Positions 46,851 through 58,409 are shown, counted from the stretch's first letter. The stretch: 64,000 nucleotides of DNA from Paramecium octaurelia (GCA_905182995.1 CAJJDP010000014.1:646711-710710), one strand, 5' to 3'. Program-made: numbers and translations. Notes: generated by a model not told the origin, from the sequence alone.

Positions 46851-48941
46851 TCATGCCTTATGCTTAGCAAATCCATTAGATTTATTCCCTGAGCCACTTT
46901 CTTTTCTCACTCCATCTATTAATTGATTTCTGAGATTTCGAGACTCCTGTTGGGCTTTCGATAATTATTCCTCCAAAGTACTGTTTTGCTCAATTATCTA
47001 CTCTAATTGCTCATTCAATTGATTGATCTCTACCTTCAAACCTTAAATTATCTTCATTACATAGAAATACCTTCACTCTTTGCCACTTCCTTTTCAGCTC
47101 TCTCATTTTACTTCTCACAATTTTACACACTCTTCACATATTTGTCCTTCCAAACTTCTATCTCTCTTAGATTTTCTTAAATCTTCATTTCCTAACCTTA
47201 TTTATCCTTCACCAAATTCTCACTAGCAACTTTTAGTTTCTCCATTTAAGTTTTAATCTATTCATTTTCAATCAACAAATCTATAAATCTATGATTATTC
47301 ATACTTGCAATCCTATTTTCCAAAGTTTTAATCTCATTCTAATATCTTTATGCTTGAGATTTCAACTTCTATTGTTCAATTGATTAAGTCTTCATTTAGT
47401 CTTGATAAGGCTTTTAAGCTTCATTAAATTACTTTTGTTAATTTTACAATTCCATCTTCATTTGATCCTGAACTTATTTGACTTCTTAAGCACATTCCAA
47501 TTTATTCTATTATATCGCATTATCCTTCTCATAAATAGCCTATTTCACTTATTCTTATAATTGATTAATTTTTTAATTCTTCTCTTTGATTTCTACATTT
47601 AATTAATCAATCTTCTCTTAGAGTTTCTTGACTTTATTGTCTAGTTCAGTTAATTTAGTTTGTTCAGTTCTTAATTTTAGATCATCAATACTTTTCTCCC
47701 TCAATCTAGTTGGTAGTTACTTCAACTTTTACTACAACTCTTCTATTTTTGCTTCATTGATTGATTGTGTTTCTAATAGCTTTTGATTAGCCTTTTCTAA
47801 TTGTTACAATTTGTCTTTGTTAATAATCTCATCTTTTCGTTTCATCTATTGTAATAAGAAGTTTTATTCACTCAATTAGTTGTTTTTCTTAAGTAATTTT
47901 TCATATTCTTATTGAAGGTCTTTAGTTTATCCTTAAGGGGACTATGATATTGACACTCCAGACACCTTTTTTGGAATAGAATTTCTGATAGTTTACAATT
48001 CATCAAGCTAAGATTTTTTTGAACTATACTGATTCAGATTGGCTTTTAGATTATCAATAATATCTTTTTTTACTTAAATTTCTATTTTATGCTATTCGAT
48101 TAATTTTGACATTTCTTTCTGATGATTATCATTAATTATTTTAATCTTTTCCTCAAACTTATCTTCTGAATGTACTTTGATTTCATTCTCTTTATTCTTC
48201 TCTATTGCTATTGCTTTTTATAAGTTTGAGTTTTCCTCCAATAATAATTGTATTTTGCTTTATAAGTTTTATATCTATGATGTTAGTTCACTGTTTTGTA
48301 AAGTTAAAATTTCAATCTCTGTTCTTCTCTTATTTGCAAGAACTCCTAAAGATGTATCAGCTTAACATTGCTTTTCTTGATGACTCAATTGATCTCTTAA
48401 ATCTTCGATTAAATGATTCTTGTCTTTGAGTTAATCTTCAATTTAATGTATCTAATTGTTATCTTTGATTGATTACTTTGAGCTTTTATTATTAGATCTC
48501 CTCACTCAATTTCTTTTCACGAGCAAAACGATCTCTTACTTCTTGTTCTAATTACTAGATGGTATTTGCTGCATTATCAACCCCTTAATTACTTCTTTAG
48601 ACCTCTAATAATTATACCACTTTATCATTCTCTTCCAACAACATTCCAATTTATTAATCTTTCTTCTCTCCAAGCAATCGCATCTATCTAACATCATTCC
48701 GAGCATCTTCAAATTACCTCCTTATTTACTATGTTTCTTAATTAGACTCCTCCAATTATGTTTGTTATCTCTAAATAACATTTTCCTATTGTTTTAATTT
48801 CAGTTCCAATTCATGGATTTTTCTCTCCAACACCTTCTTAGCTGCTGATTCTTTGGAAACCTCTTAAACATCTTTAATGATTCGAGATGGACTTTAGAAC
48901 AAAGAGATTTGACTTCCATTATTTTTGCTATGCATACTCAT
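46851..48941 (-). CDS. long coiled-coil protein
   Basis: 678 aa after introns at 48452-48476 and 47042-47070. After a short Ser-rich N-terminus (MSMHSKNNGSQISLFQSPSR) the chain is an almost unbroken Gln/Glu/Lys/Leu coiled coil, with a short break near residue 320 (KKVSGVSISQSPQ). It ends in a basic GSGNKSNGFAKHKA. There is no motor, zinc or membrane motif. Ciliates encode many such cytoskeletal or basal-body structural proteins, so a specific identity cannot be given. It lies 42 bases upstream of the PTB-like gene on the same strand. Confidence 0.8.
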
Positions 48942-48967
48942 TTACAACTGTAGTTTTATTAATAAAT

Positions 48968-48984
48968 TATATATATATATATAT
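48968..48984. repeat. (AT)n microsatellite
   Basis: An uninterrupted alternating T/A tract of 17 bases in the 71-base spacer between two minus-strand genes. Confidence 0.8.
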
Positions 48985-49012
48985 GTTAAGATTTAATTAC
49001 AATAAACAAAAT

Positions 49013-50655
49013 TCAATTATCAGAATCATCATCTAAATCATCCTATTCCTCAGCTTCCTCCTAATAATTTTCAGGATCTCCCTCGTATTCACTTAACCCT
49101 TCATAATCCTCTTCAGCAACATCCTCCTTCTTCTTGTCCTCCTTATACTTTCTAATCTCATCCAACACATATTCTTATTCCTTCTCATCATCAATCTCCT
49201 ATTCAGATTCCTCAAGTTCTTCCCCTGCTTATTGTCTCTATTTCTCAGACATAACCTTCTATTTAATCAATTCCTCCTACTCATAAATCAATCTCTAAGC
49301 TTCACTCTACAAATTACTCTCTCCCTTTTCTCCTTTATTATGTTGTTCAATTAATCGAATCAACTCTTTCACTTTAATTTTATTGCCCACAAAACCAAAA
49401 TCCTCTGAGATTCTTTTCAATTATTTCTCCAAAAATAATGTGTATTCATAGAACCACTATTCAGTGGAGAATATGGATAAGTAAATCACTATCTTATTGA
49501 CAATCTATTAACAGAAGTCAGCCCAAAAGGTTCCAGATTATTTGTATTTTGGTTTTATCGATATATTGATCAAAAAATCATATGGCTTAACACTGCTCTT
49601 TAGCTTCCTCCTCTTCAACTCAGCACAATTCAACATCCTCAGTATATAACTCAACAGATTTTAATTGACCTTGTAGTCCTAAGATACTTTGATTAAGATA
49701 TCAATCAACTATAATTAGAAAGTGTAATTGTCAATGCAAGGATAAAAGTCTAGCACTGATTATGTTATTTGAATGAAAGGAGGCATCAAATCAGCCAATT
49801 GATTCTCTCTCTTGTGAGTACAAATTACTTGAGCCCACAACTTGAGTACATTCAAAGTTTGCTAATTGTAAATAGATAAAACATTTTATTGATTCTTAGA
49901 AACACTTGCATCTCTGATCTTTTTCACCAATTTTTGTAAACTCAAATACACTACTTAATATGCCTGATTCATATTCAGATTGCACAATTCAGTGATACAA
50001 TTGATCATGAAATTTATTGCTTCATAATTCCTCCAAAGAACATGTTTAGCAGACTCCAAATACTTCTCATAAAATTTCTATACAATCACAAATACTTATA
50101 TACCTTCATAATGTCTTATTGCTAATGGTCAGCCATTGATTAAAATACCTTTCTAACCTACACAAATGCTTGCAATTTGATTTACAAAGATAAATGATCA
50201 CCCCATATTTGTATCAATAATTTCAATGCTTTCTTTTACAAACTTTCAAATGCTGTCAACACTATATTCAAATTTCCCAGAGCTCTTATAACAAATAGAA
50301 TAGTTCCCTCCTATGCCTCTTGTGTCTCAATAGTGTGTTCCAAGAAATTCATTGCTTTTATGAAAAACCCTCTTATGATAACCTAATGAATGTGAGACTC
50401 AATATGCTCTCTCTTAAATGTTTCTGCATAGTCCACTTAATAAAAATCCCTTAAAATATTTGGAAGTTGTAGTAATGAGAATTGAATAATCTTCGAGTAA
50501 TCTTCAGGTTCTTAGCAATACTTTGCAATCGCTTGGTCTGGTTAATCCTCATCTTAATCTCCTTTTGATGCAAGTCTAAAAAGCTTAATTAAAAGAGATA
50601 TGCTCTTGAAATTCGGAGACTCTGTGAGTTTCTCAAAGAGTTGATTAATAATCAT
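49013..50655 (-). CDS. Noc2-like nucleolar complex protein
   Basis: 538 aa after one 26-nt intron (50078-50103). The centre fits the Noc2 family: INFMINCITELCNLNMNQAY, then VYLSLQKLVKKIRDASVSKN, SIYNQQTLNVLKLWAQVI and QLADLMPPFIQITQSVLDFYP. These correspond to the family text about rows of helices ending in a YPL.Q-type region. The C-terminus is strongly acidic (EQDDLDDDSDN), as in nucleolar proteins. Noc2 works with Noc1/Noc3 in pre-60S ribosome maturation and export. The N-terminus may be incomplete: an open frame extends upstream (to about 50715) without a clear Met, and family members are commonly ~650-750 aa. Confidence 0.72.
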
Positions 50656-51147
50656 TAATTAAATATGTTACTTGATAACATTAATGTATTTTAATAATTA
50701 TCTTTTACAAGTTGCAAAAACTATTAGTCCAGGCACAAATAAAGAATTGTTGATCTCTAATATTAATGCTCTCTTTGTATAGGAAATAGGGTTCAGATTT
50801 AGAAGCAATGCATATAGTAGAATTACAAAACCTCAAATTAATTATTCTATAAATAAAATTGATTATCTGGTATAATATGAAACTATAAAATCCCCTTGAA
50901 GATTGGATCTTATTATCATTACTTAAAACTAAAAACATTATTCAAATAAATCTTTTAGAATATTATAATTTTCATCAGAGTATTATTTTATTTAAAGAAG
51001 CAAATCAAACCAAGTTTATTTAGTTGAGTGAATAAGTAGCTTAATCCTAAAAGGATAATTAATATGAAGATAATAATACTTTAAAGAAACCCAAAATAAA
51101 GAATCTAATTGAATTATTTTATATTATCTTATTTTATAACATTCTCA
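50656..51147. other. interval with conflicting open frames on both strands
   Basis: About 490 bases. The minus strand has MFLVLSNDNKIQSSRGFYSF at 50705-50938 and a frame continuing into the Noc2 start. The + strand has a TGA-free frame from 50766 to 51329 with one hydrophobic helix, but that frame runs antisense into the well-supported protease tail. Upstream exons of the Noc2 gene are the likeliest content. Confidence 0.35.
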
Positions 51148-51343
51148 TCATCTATATTGCCCTGGCATATATTATCCCTAAGAGTTTATTCCGATTTGGT
51201 TCGCTCTTTATGGGCTAGAATTATAGAGACCACCTTAATATAGAGGAGGTTAAGCTCTTTAAGGTTGTTATTAATACGTTTGAGGAGCTCCAAACATGCC
51301 TGGTTAAGACTATTGATATTGTTAATTGAATTGAGGAACTTAC

Positions 51344-51379
<36 letters not shown>

Positions 51380-53000
51380 GGTTATTAATAATTAACAACA
51401 GATCTTGATTATCCACCCTTACCAGTGTCAACTTAATGTAAATAATCCTAATCATAAGGAGCTTTACTATTTTATATATGACAATTTATTACTGCATACA
51501 ATTTACCAGAAGGAATAATGACAACAAAAGCAACAATACTCCGACAATTGCTGTATAAAGAATTGTATTTTAGGGGATGTGGATTTAATCAGGATTGACT
51601 TGATATGAATGAGAAATCGAAATTTGGTTTGTATCTTAATTAAACAACACAAAATTTTTTCTAGGTATTGTTAAAATCAAAATATTACTTGAAGAATGTA
51701 TATGGGATAATGATATTAGACTTCTCTTATTGAGTTGCTAATGTATTCTTATCTGAGATAGTTTTCATCAACAGATAGCATTAGTTTTGTTCTCTGTGAA
51801 TATAATCCTACTTGGATAATGGATATGCTATTTTATCTTGGAGATTAAATGAGAAGTAAATGTCTTTATATTTATCGAATTGCTCATCATTACAAGGGCA
51901 TTTATATAAGCCATCTTCTTAAGTGCATTCCTAATAATTAATAGTCAAAATACAATTTGGAAATTTTTAATCTCTTTTAAGAAACTTTGAATTACTGAAT
52001 TATCAGCCCAAATAAATCTGGTGGTGCTATCGAAAATGGCAGTTCCTGTAGCTGCAAAAATAAATGAATCAGATTACATGCAAAGTTTCCTTCAAGACCA
52101 TAGGAAATCTTATTAACTTTCAAAGCCCACACCTTTTTTCCTACATTGGTAAATTAAGTGAATTTGGATTCTGCAAAATAGTTCGATTATTCTCCAATAA
52201 TCAATAAAGATAAATTATCTTCCAATTTTAATGCAAATGTTGATGCTTACACATTATTCAATTGAGAATGGAATCTATTTTAATGTTAATCAAATTACTA
52301 TTAAAGTAAGCTATGAGTCTACTCTAAAGTTGGTTCATTCTTAACTTCTCCAACCATAGCATTTTTTTTATTTTTGTATTCAATATAATCTGAACCATAA
52401 GCAAAACCTATCACACCATTCTTTGCTTTAAATTCATACTTAGGATCCTCCTTTGCATTCAAATTATCAATAAGTCCAAGACCAACTTAGTTTGCCTTCA
52501 ATCCCATCAATTCCAAAGAATCCTTATTTCATTAATTAGTTCATACTTGAGTTGCATATGAGCCTGTAACTACTACACGACCTCCGTAAGTATTTTCAGT
52601 GGTTAATGGTACTTTTTTTTGATCATCTGCAGTTTTTGAATATTAGCAACTTCCTTCACATTTGAATATTTCTGCATCATTTGGGCAATTGGTACATTAG
52701 TTAGTCTCAGTTTATTTGCTATAAACCCATGAGATGTAAGAAGTAGTATCTATTGTTTATTTGAGTTAAGTCTGCCCCAAAGTCAATGGAATCTGAATTA
52801 TTAATCAAGAATACTGTTAAAATGTAATCATCCAAATATTTTTTAGAGTCATCTTCAGTTGCTTTCAATTTATTGCTCTCAAATGATGAACTGCTAAAAT
52901 GATTCTTCCTTCGAGTTTCAGAAGTTGCTTTCTCAAAATTAATTCTAACTTCAAAAGCTGAAATGCTCAGAATTAAAATACAAACTAATGCTAGATTCAT
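51148..53000 (-). CDS. membrane-anchored pepsin-like aspartic protease homologue with poly-Gln tail
   Basis: 567 aa after introns at 52793-52814, 52523-52546, 52052-52077, 51931-51953, 51661-51688 and about 51435-51460. Order: signal peptide MNLALVCILILSISAF; propeptide-like Ser/Lys segment; first lobe with IPLTLGQTQLKQTIDTTSYI (about 60-80); a Cys-containing loop; second lobe with GTAIFDSTTRFIW (about 300); IIIPYTFFKKNFVLFNQ, typical of the pepsin C-terminus; and a transmembrane helix (IVGVLLLLLSLFLLVNC). The cytosolic tail is Pro/Gln-rich with about 13 consecutive Gln. Both catalytic aspartates are present, but the following glycine of DTG/DSG is Thr in each lobe, so activity is uncertain. 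An endolysosomal or surface location is likely. Confidence 0.85.
51344..51379. repeat. (ATT/TAA)n microsatellite coding for poly-Gln
   Basis: 36 bases of uninterrupted trinucleotide repeat. On the minus strand in the protease frame it reads as TAA codons, i.e. glutamine in this code, giving the poly-Gln run of the protease tail. In a standard-code reading it would be a string of stops. Confidence 0.85.
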
Positions 53001-53195
53001 AAATAAATAAATTTTATCAAATTTATTTCTTTTTTCGAGATTCAAAAAATTAAAGAAGATATTTATATAGCTAAATTATCAGGTATTAATAAATATTATA
53101 ATATATAAATAAGTCATCTCTGCTATTTCAAATTAATTTAGGTTAGCAAATTTATAATACTATTTCTTAATCAGAGTCTGCAAGCTCAGTCTATT

Positions 53196-53478
53196 ATGAT
53201 ATTGTTTATTATAGTATTAATTAGCATTTTATATTTACTATTTAGGTATTTAGGTCAACATTTTATGTATGATTTCATTAAATAAAGTTGGCATGAGAGC
53301 AATAATTGCATTTGTAGAAATATCAAGTGTAAGGTTCAATTGGAATTATCTTAATTCTAATTCTACTTATAAATAAATTAAGTTATCTAATTTCAAGTAT
53401 GTATTCTTAAGCGTTTCATTTGATTTTTAGAATTTTGGATATATCATAAATTATAATTCAAATGAAGCATCATCTTGA
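53196..53478 (+). CDS. small membrane-anchored hypothetical protein
   Basis: 82 aa if a 34-nt intron (53397-53430) is spliced, 75 aa to a TGA at 53421-53423 if not. It starts MILFIIVLISILYLLFRYL, a clear hydrophobic N-terminal helix, followed by a Cys-containing polar segment (SNNCICRNIKCKVQ). There is no family match. The frame is short and the intron at the size limit, so this is tentative. Confidence 0.35.
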
Positions 53479-53514
53479 GATATACACTAATTAATGCTTA
53501 ATTTTCAAGTTAAT

Positions 53515-54366
53515 TATAATTATACTTTGATACGATTAAAAATCGGATTTTTCAACTATTTATAATATAAATATGCTTGAACATATAAATATCGCTTTGC
53601 TCTTTGTAAAGTATGGCTTGCAATAACCACATTCTTAAGGATTTTAAATGTTTTGAGTACTTTTGAAGTTACCATTTATTTTTAAACTCTTACTTCAACA
53701 AAACTTTAAATTTATGAATACAAATAAAAGCATTGATAGACCCAAATCTATTATAGCTCCCATTATTACATTTATTTTTCTCATAATGCTTCAATTAAAG
53801 TATAATTTTTAATGGAAAATTCTTGTATTCCTAGAATCATCTACCTAATTGTCAATATTTTGAATCAATAAAGGATAAGATCAAAATCTAAGTAATTCAT
53901 TCTTAATCTCAACTATTCAGTAGATTCTATGTAAAAATGCAGAAGTTAAATTAATAACTCTAAGGATAATTATTGAGCTTGCAAAGTAATTTTTCTCATC
54001 AGTGTAAAATAAAAAGTTTAATACTTTTGATAAATAGCGTCTGATCGTACCTGTTATATTAACTTGCAATTACAACATTTTGTTTCATCTAACTAGCTTG
54101 CTTAGAATTATATTAGTAAAATGATATCGAGTCACTGAGATCTTAGTTTATCAATTCAAACATTCTTTTGATTTATTAAAAGAGGTATAACACTTTAAAT
54201 ATCTGTTTAAGAAAATAGAAGAAATTGTGGAGATTAGCATTTAATATATTTTTGGAAAATGAAATTCAATCTTGCATTTACTCAATTATTTATTGTAATC
54301 TTCCATAAATTTATTATCTGCAGCTGGATCAACACATATATGTTTGAAAAACTAAAAATTTATTCA
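53515..54366 (-). other. unresolved helical coding region
   Basis: The minus strand has several protein-like segments that line up when short introns (for example 20 nt near 54135-54154 and 26 nt near 54046-54071) are removed: VDPAADNKFMEDYNKQLSK, QKYQTFYFTLMRKITLQAQ, LELLIQLLHFYIESTEQL, ILTIRQMILGIQEFS and KVLKTFKILKNVVIASHTL, ending at TGA 53515-53517. TGA codons remain between some of them. It may be the 3' part of the gene that starts at 54905, or a separate, partly degraded gene. No family recognised. Confidence 0.35.
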
Positions 54367-54905
54367 TCAATTATGATCTAAATGTATATTATGGCATATT
54401 TTAAGTATTTCAGTTTCATGGTTGCATATTTCAACAGATTTGATTAAATCTTTATTATCTTTTTCAGCTTGATTGCCACCATAAAGTTAACTTTCTGAAC
54501 TTAGATTATAAACAAGCGTTTGATTTCTGTAATTAAAACTTTAGGTGTAGAATGAAGATAATCTTAGAATTACCTTTATTCAGATTTGTTCTTTAGATTC
54601 GACTAATTAGGTTGATAACATGTAAGTTCTCATTGACTTCTCAGCAGCAGGATGCAAGTGTCCTGATTCATATGCAATGTAGACCTTCATGTAAGCTTCA
54701 TTCCAAACCAGAAATCTAAAAATTTTCAAATGATTGCTTCTGATAGCCTAAAATTTGCAGTATTTCCTTAAATCTTTAATAGTAGAGTGCCTTCTCTCTC
54801 CCTATTATAGATTTCGACGTTTCCTTATATTATGGCTCTCTTTATCTCATGCAAGGAATCCTTTTAAATATATGCAAGGAATTTTTCATTATGAAAAGTT
54901 TCCAT
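54367..54905 (-). CDS. hypothetical helical protein, possibly 5' part of a longer gene
   Basis: 161 aa from METFHNEKFLAYIQKDS to a double TGA (TGATGA at 54364-54369). Two introns are needed: about 23 nt within 54795-54820 and a 30-nt one within 54570-54605 that removes an in-frame TGA. It includes NEAYMKVYIAYESGHLHPA and DLIKSVEICNHETEILKIC, soluble and helical. Protein-like frames continue after the double stop on the same strand, so the true 3' end may lie further on if an atypical intron is used. No family recognised. Confidence 0.5.
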
Positions 54906-54919
54906 TAATTTAAATTATT
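54906..54919. promoter_or_regulatory. 14-bp divergent intergenic spacer
   Basis: Fourteen bases, all A or T, separate the start codon of the minus-strand gene from that of the Rab gene. This is the shortest divergent spacer in the window. Confidence 0.5.
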
Positions 54920-55584
54920 ATGTCTCAGAAAAAAGCAGATTTTGATTTCCTTGTGAAATTGCTTATCATTGGAGATAGTGGAGTTGGCAAAACTTGTTTG
55001 TTAATGAGATATTGTGAAAATCTGTTTACAAATAATCATTTGACCACTATTGGTATTATAAATTGCCACATTGCTAGGAATAGATTTTAAGTTAAAGACA
55101 ATTGAAGTTGGAGGCAAGAAGGTTAAAATATAAATCTGGGACACTGCTGGTTAAGAAAGATTTAGAACCATCACTTAAACTTATTACAAAGGAGCCTAAG
55201 GAATTATTTTGGTTTATGGAGTTGACGATAAGGTTTCATTCTAAAGGTATTTTTTAAAAACCATTCTTAAGCATAGAAAATTGGATGAAGTAGATTAATA
55301 CTCATGCCTAAGAGGGGGTAAGTAAATTGCTAGTTGCAAACAAAAGCGATTGTGCTGATAGAGTAGTTTAGACTTAAGAAGGTCAAAGATTGGCAGATCA
55401 ATATGGTATCCCTTTTTTTGAAACTTCTGCTAAAAATGGCACCAATATCTATGAAATTTTCAATTCTATTGCCAAAATGGTTATAGATAAACAAAACAAA
55501 GATCCTCTTGATCGTCCATCCAATGTTTAATTATCATAGTAACCTCAAAGCGAGACTTAAAAAAAATAAGGAGGGTGCTGCTGA
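54920..55584 (+). CDS. Rab family small GTPase (Rab1/Rab8-like)
   Basis: 204 aa after introns at 55053-55077 and 55247-55271. All G motifs are intact: GDSGVGKTC (P-loop), [13 protein letters not shown] (switch I), WDTAGQERFRTIT (switch II), ANKSD (guanine base) and ETSAKNG. Rab-family sequences F1-F4 (GIDFK, YYKGAQGIILVY) are also present. The C-terminus is QGGCC, the double cysteine that receives two geranylgeranyl groups. It directs vesicle traffic by GTP-dependent effector binding. The sequence between switch regions is closest to the Rab1/8/10 group, but exact orthology needs a tree. The first intron interrupts the switch I threonine/glycine region. Confidence 0.95.
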
Positions 55585-56300
55585 CAATTTAAAATATATA
55601 TTCAGAATATTCAATTGTTTTATACATTTCTACTCATTTTTCCATATAATTTCTTTCTGATATTCCAATTCCCTTCTATTTCTTTACTCTTTTTTCCCAA
55701 GGTTTTGTCCATAATACCCTTTGTTCCCCTTTAAAAATTCCCCTACTTCATTTAATTGCGATGAAGAACTCATTTATCATTAAATCAAGCCAACCAACTT
55801 ACTCTTTACAGATAATTTTACCTTTAAGATTACATAATCAAAACTTAAAATTTATTTATAAGACATAAAAAATATCAAATTTCATCTTCTTATTGCTCCT
55901 TTAATAATGATATGTAGGTATTCTTAAATTAGACTTTAATTTTTGAAATTTTCATTATTAATTATAAGTACATTTATCAAAATTTTAAACGCTTTCTTAT
56001 TATAAAAACAACCATCTTATTACTTTATAGAAGCCTTTCAAGATAAAACGGAGCCCATCATTTTATTTATAGGCAGTCTATGTCTTCAATTTAGATGAAT
56101 TCATCAATTTATGTCTCCAAAATATTTATAGTCTACTTTTTCTTAAATAAATTTATTTAAATGATGCTTATTTCCTTATTTATTCACTTTTAACTGGCTG
56201 GTTTATAAAAGAAATAAAAAAAAATGGTCCTTGTTTTGAAATCAAATTTGATTTTCAAGTTTTATCATTATTTCTAGAATTTATATTATATAATATTTTA
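55585..56300. other. pyrimidine-rich then AT-rich interval
   Basis: About 715 bases. Positions 55600-55760 are unusually pyrimidine-rich on the + strand. The complementary strand opens a frame from 55773 (MSSSSQLNEVGEFLKGNKGY) that runs antisense into the Rab 3' end, so it is at most a weak candidate gene. The remainder shows nothing. Confidence 0.35.
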
Positions 56301-56940
56301 ATGTAAGCGAAAAGATTAGTTCTTGACCCTTTTTGTTACAGACAGTTTGGAAAATAAGGAAGTTAATAAATTCTTTATGACCGAGAGAAATTTGTGGAAA
56401 AGGTGAATGAAGTATACAGAAAGGAAGATTTAAAGGATGGGTATAATTAATCGTATATTGTAGTTATGCTCCATTCTGTAAACATATATTTATAGAAAAT
56501 TTCACAGAGACACCCAATTATATATTGAAAATAACATAAGAAAATGAGTATTTAATTAAAACAGCATATAAAGCAAGAAATGAAAGAGAAGTATAATTTA
56601 TTATTTAATTGCTAAGTTGGCTGTTCTAACAAGGTTTATCCCAGCAGGTTCTATTGAGTTGCAAAAAGCAAAGTATTTAGACATAATCCTCTACTCAAAA
56701 GAATAAATTACTAAAGAAAATAAATCATAAGGAGTTGAGGATATTCATGGTGAAATTGATTATGATTTTGGCATAATTTCTATCAAACCATAAGATGAAA
56801 ATACTGAAATACCAATGTTACCTATTACATCGATGAGAAACTCATTAGGAACTAAAGAAGGAGGCTCAGGAGTTGAGATGAACAAAGAAGAGTATTTAAA
56901 ATCTGTGGACTTTTGGTCAAAACATATATTGGTTGAGTGA
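56301..56940 (+). CDS. DUF3228 family protein
   Basis: 196 aa after introns at 56441-56463 and 56591-56616. The text fits the DUF3228 family end to end: VLDPFCYRQF near the start, LYDREKFVEKVNEVYRKEDL, DGYAPFCKHIFIENFT, VLTRFIPAGSIELQKAKYLD, a segment WGIISIKPQ-like (FGIISIKPQDENTEIPMLP), ITSMRNSLGTKEGGSG and FWSKHILVE. It is a single conserved domain, found in protists, fungi and bacteria, with no known biochemical function. Both introns are needed for the match. No targeting signal. Confidence 0.85.
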
Positions 56941-57252
56941 TATTAAGTTAGACATATACATAAAATTAAATCTATTGCCTTAATGGCTTGTTTGCGCTGA
57001 AGAGTAACATTATAATGATGTATATAAAGTTCTTATTTGCCTTCCTTTTTGTTCTTTCCAGCTAATTTGAAAAATACTCTTTATCAAATTAATATTAAGT
57101 GCCATGTCTCCTTTGTATCTGCCTTGTAAATCATACAATTTCTTTGATTTGGAACCCACACTAGAATAACTAATAAAAATTTTATGAATTTTCTTTTTAT
57201 CAAAAATTGAGCCAGAGGATTGAATTCCTAATCTTGACAACTACTAATACAT
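56917..57252 (-). CDS. small hypothetical protein overlapping the DUF3228 3' end
   Basis: 111-aa frame beginning MYQQLSRLGIQSSGSIFDKK, basic and Ser-rich, ending FMYMSNLISLNQYMF. The last 24 bases are antisense to the DUF3228 coding end. An intron (22 nt beginning GTTACTC near 57005) could give a shorter or different C-terminus that avoids the overlap. No family recognised. Confidence 0.4.
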
Positions 57253-57374
57253 GAATTAAGATGCATTTGTGAAATATAAATCTTCATTTACAAATGATAT
57301 TTATTCAAATATCAATTTACCTAGGGATTGTTTATTAAGATCTGCTTTATTAAGGACTCTAATAATTATTATTA

Positions 57375-58384
57375 ATGAATTATCAGTCATTACCTTAATT
57401 ACAAAAGTTCAAACAAAGTGCTCAAACTCCTGATGAACATTCCAAAAGAGGTGATGAAGTGACTCGTTTGAAATAGCAGGTTCATCAATTGCAAAAATAA
57501 ATTGAATTTGTTCAATAGAACAAATCTTTTGTCATGAAGATTCAGAATTAGCAATGCACTCTTTGTCTCAGATATAAAGTACTAAGGTACTTGATTTATT
57601 GTAGACTTAAATAGAACAACTAATTAAACAAGAAAAATAGATTAAGAAATATTATGAGTAGAAAATTGAAGAATTACTATAAAGTTTAAACAAAAAAAGT
57701 CTCAAATAAATGATCTCGTAAATCTAATAAACCGACCTTGTTCCAACTTTGAACAAGGAAGTTTAGGTATAATTGTTGATGGAATAATAACCTCAATAAA
57801 ATTAAATTGAAAGTTTGAAGCAATCTCCTTTGGTGAAATAATACGAGGAAATTATAATAGATTTTCATAAAGATTACGAAAACAAAGCCTATTAAGTTTT
57901 ATAATACAAAGAATTATATGAAAAGTAGAAATAACAATATGAGTAATTTAAATCTCAACACTTAAATTGTTATGATAAGATTCACAAATTACAAATAGAA
58001 GTTAACCTCCTGAAAGATACTTCAAATTAATACAAATTACCTGATAACATATTGAATCTTAAAAAGACTATTGATTGTACAATAGAATAAAATAAGATGA
58101 ATCAAGTTGTAATGAAGACTTAGGAAGGTGATTCTACCATCAAGATCTATTAGAGGCTATAATAATTAGAGACTGATCTCTACATCAGTCTCAGATGCAG
58201 TAAATGCAAAGACATGTATACAAATCCTTCCACATTTGTTCCTTGTGGTCACAGTGTTTGTTCTAGATGTTAGAGTAATAGGTGTGAAAAATGTGATAAA
58301 AATGTTACTTATTATAGAAACAACAGTCTAGATCTGTTAATAAAGGTGTATTAATAGATAAGGGAAATTCAATAAAAAAGATGA
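57375..58384 (+). CDS. RING-finger protein with coiled coil (putative E3 ubiquitin ligase)
   Basis: 327 aa after a 26-nt intron (57579-57604). Residues ~20-270 are Gln/Lys-rich coiled coil. A C3HC4 RING follows at about 270-310: CSKCKDMY...CGHSVCSRC...CEKC, with the Cys/His pattern complete. An isolated CTLC near residue 65 is not part of a recognisable finger. RING domains recruit E2 enzymes for ubiquitin transfer. The substrate is unknown. It is convergent with the next gene, with 25 bases between the two stop codons. Confidence 0.85.
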
Positions 58385-58409
58385 TAGATAAATATATATA
58401 TATAATTGT

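Noticed and set aside
50766-51329. + strand membrane protein of 188 aa as a gene
   Set aside because: It overlaps antisense the TM and Gln-rich tail of the protease, whose exon lengths and motifs fit precisely. Kept only as a point to check.
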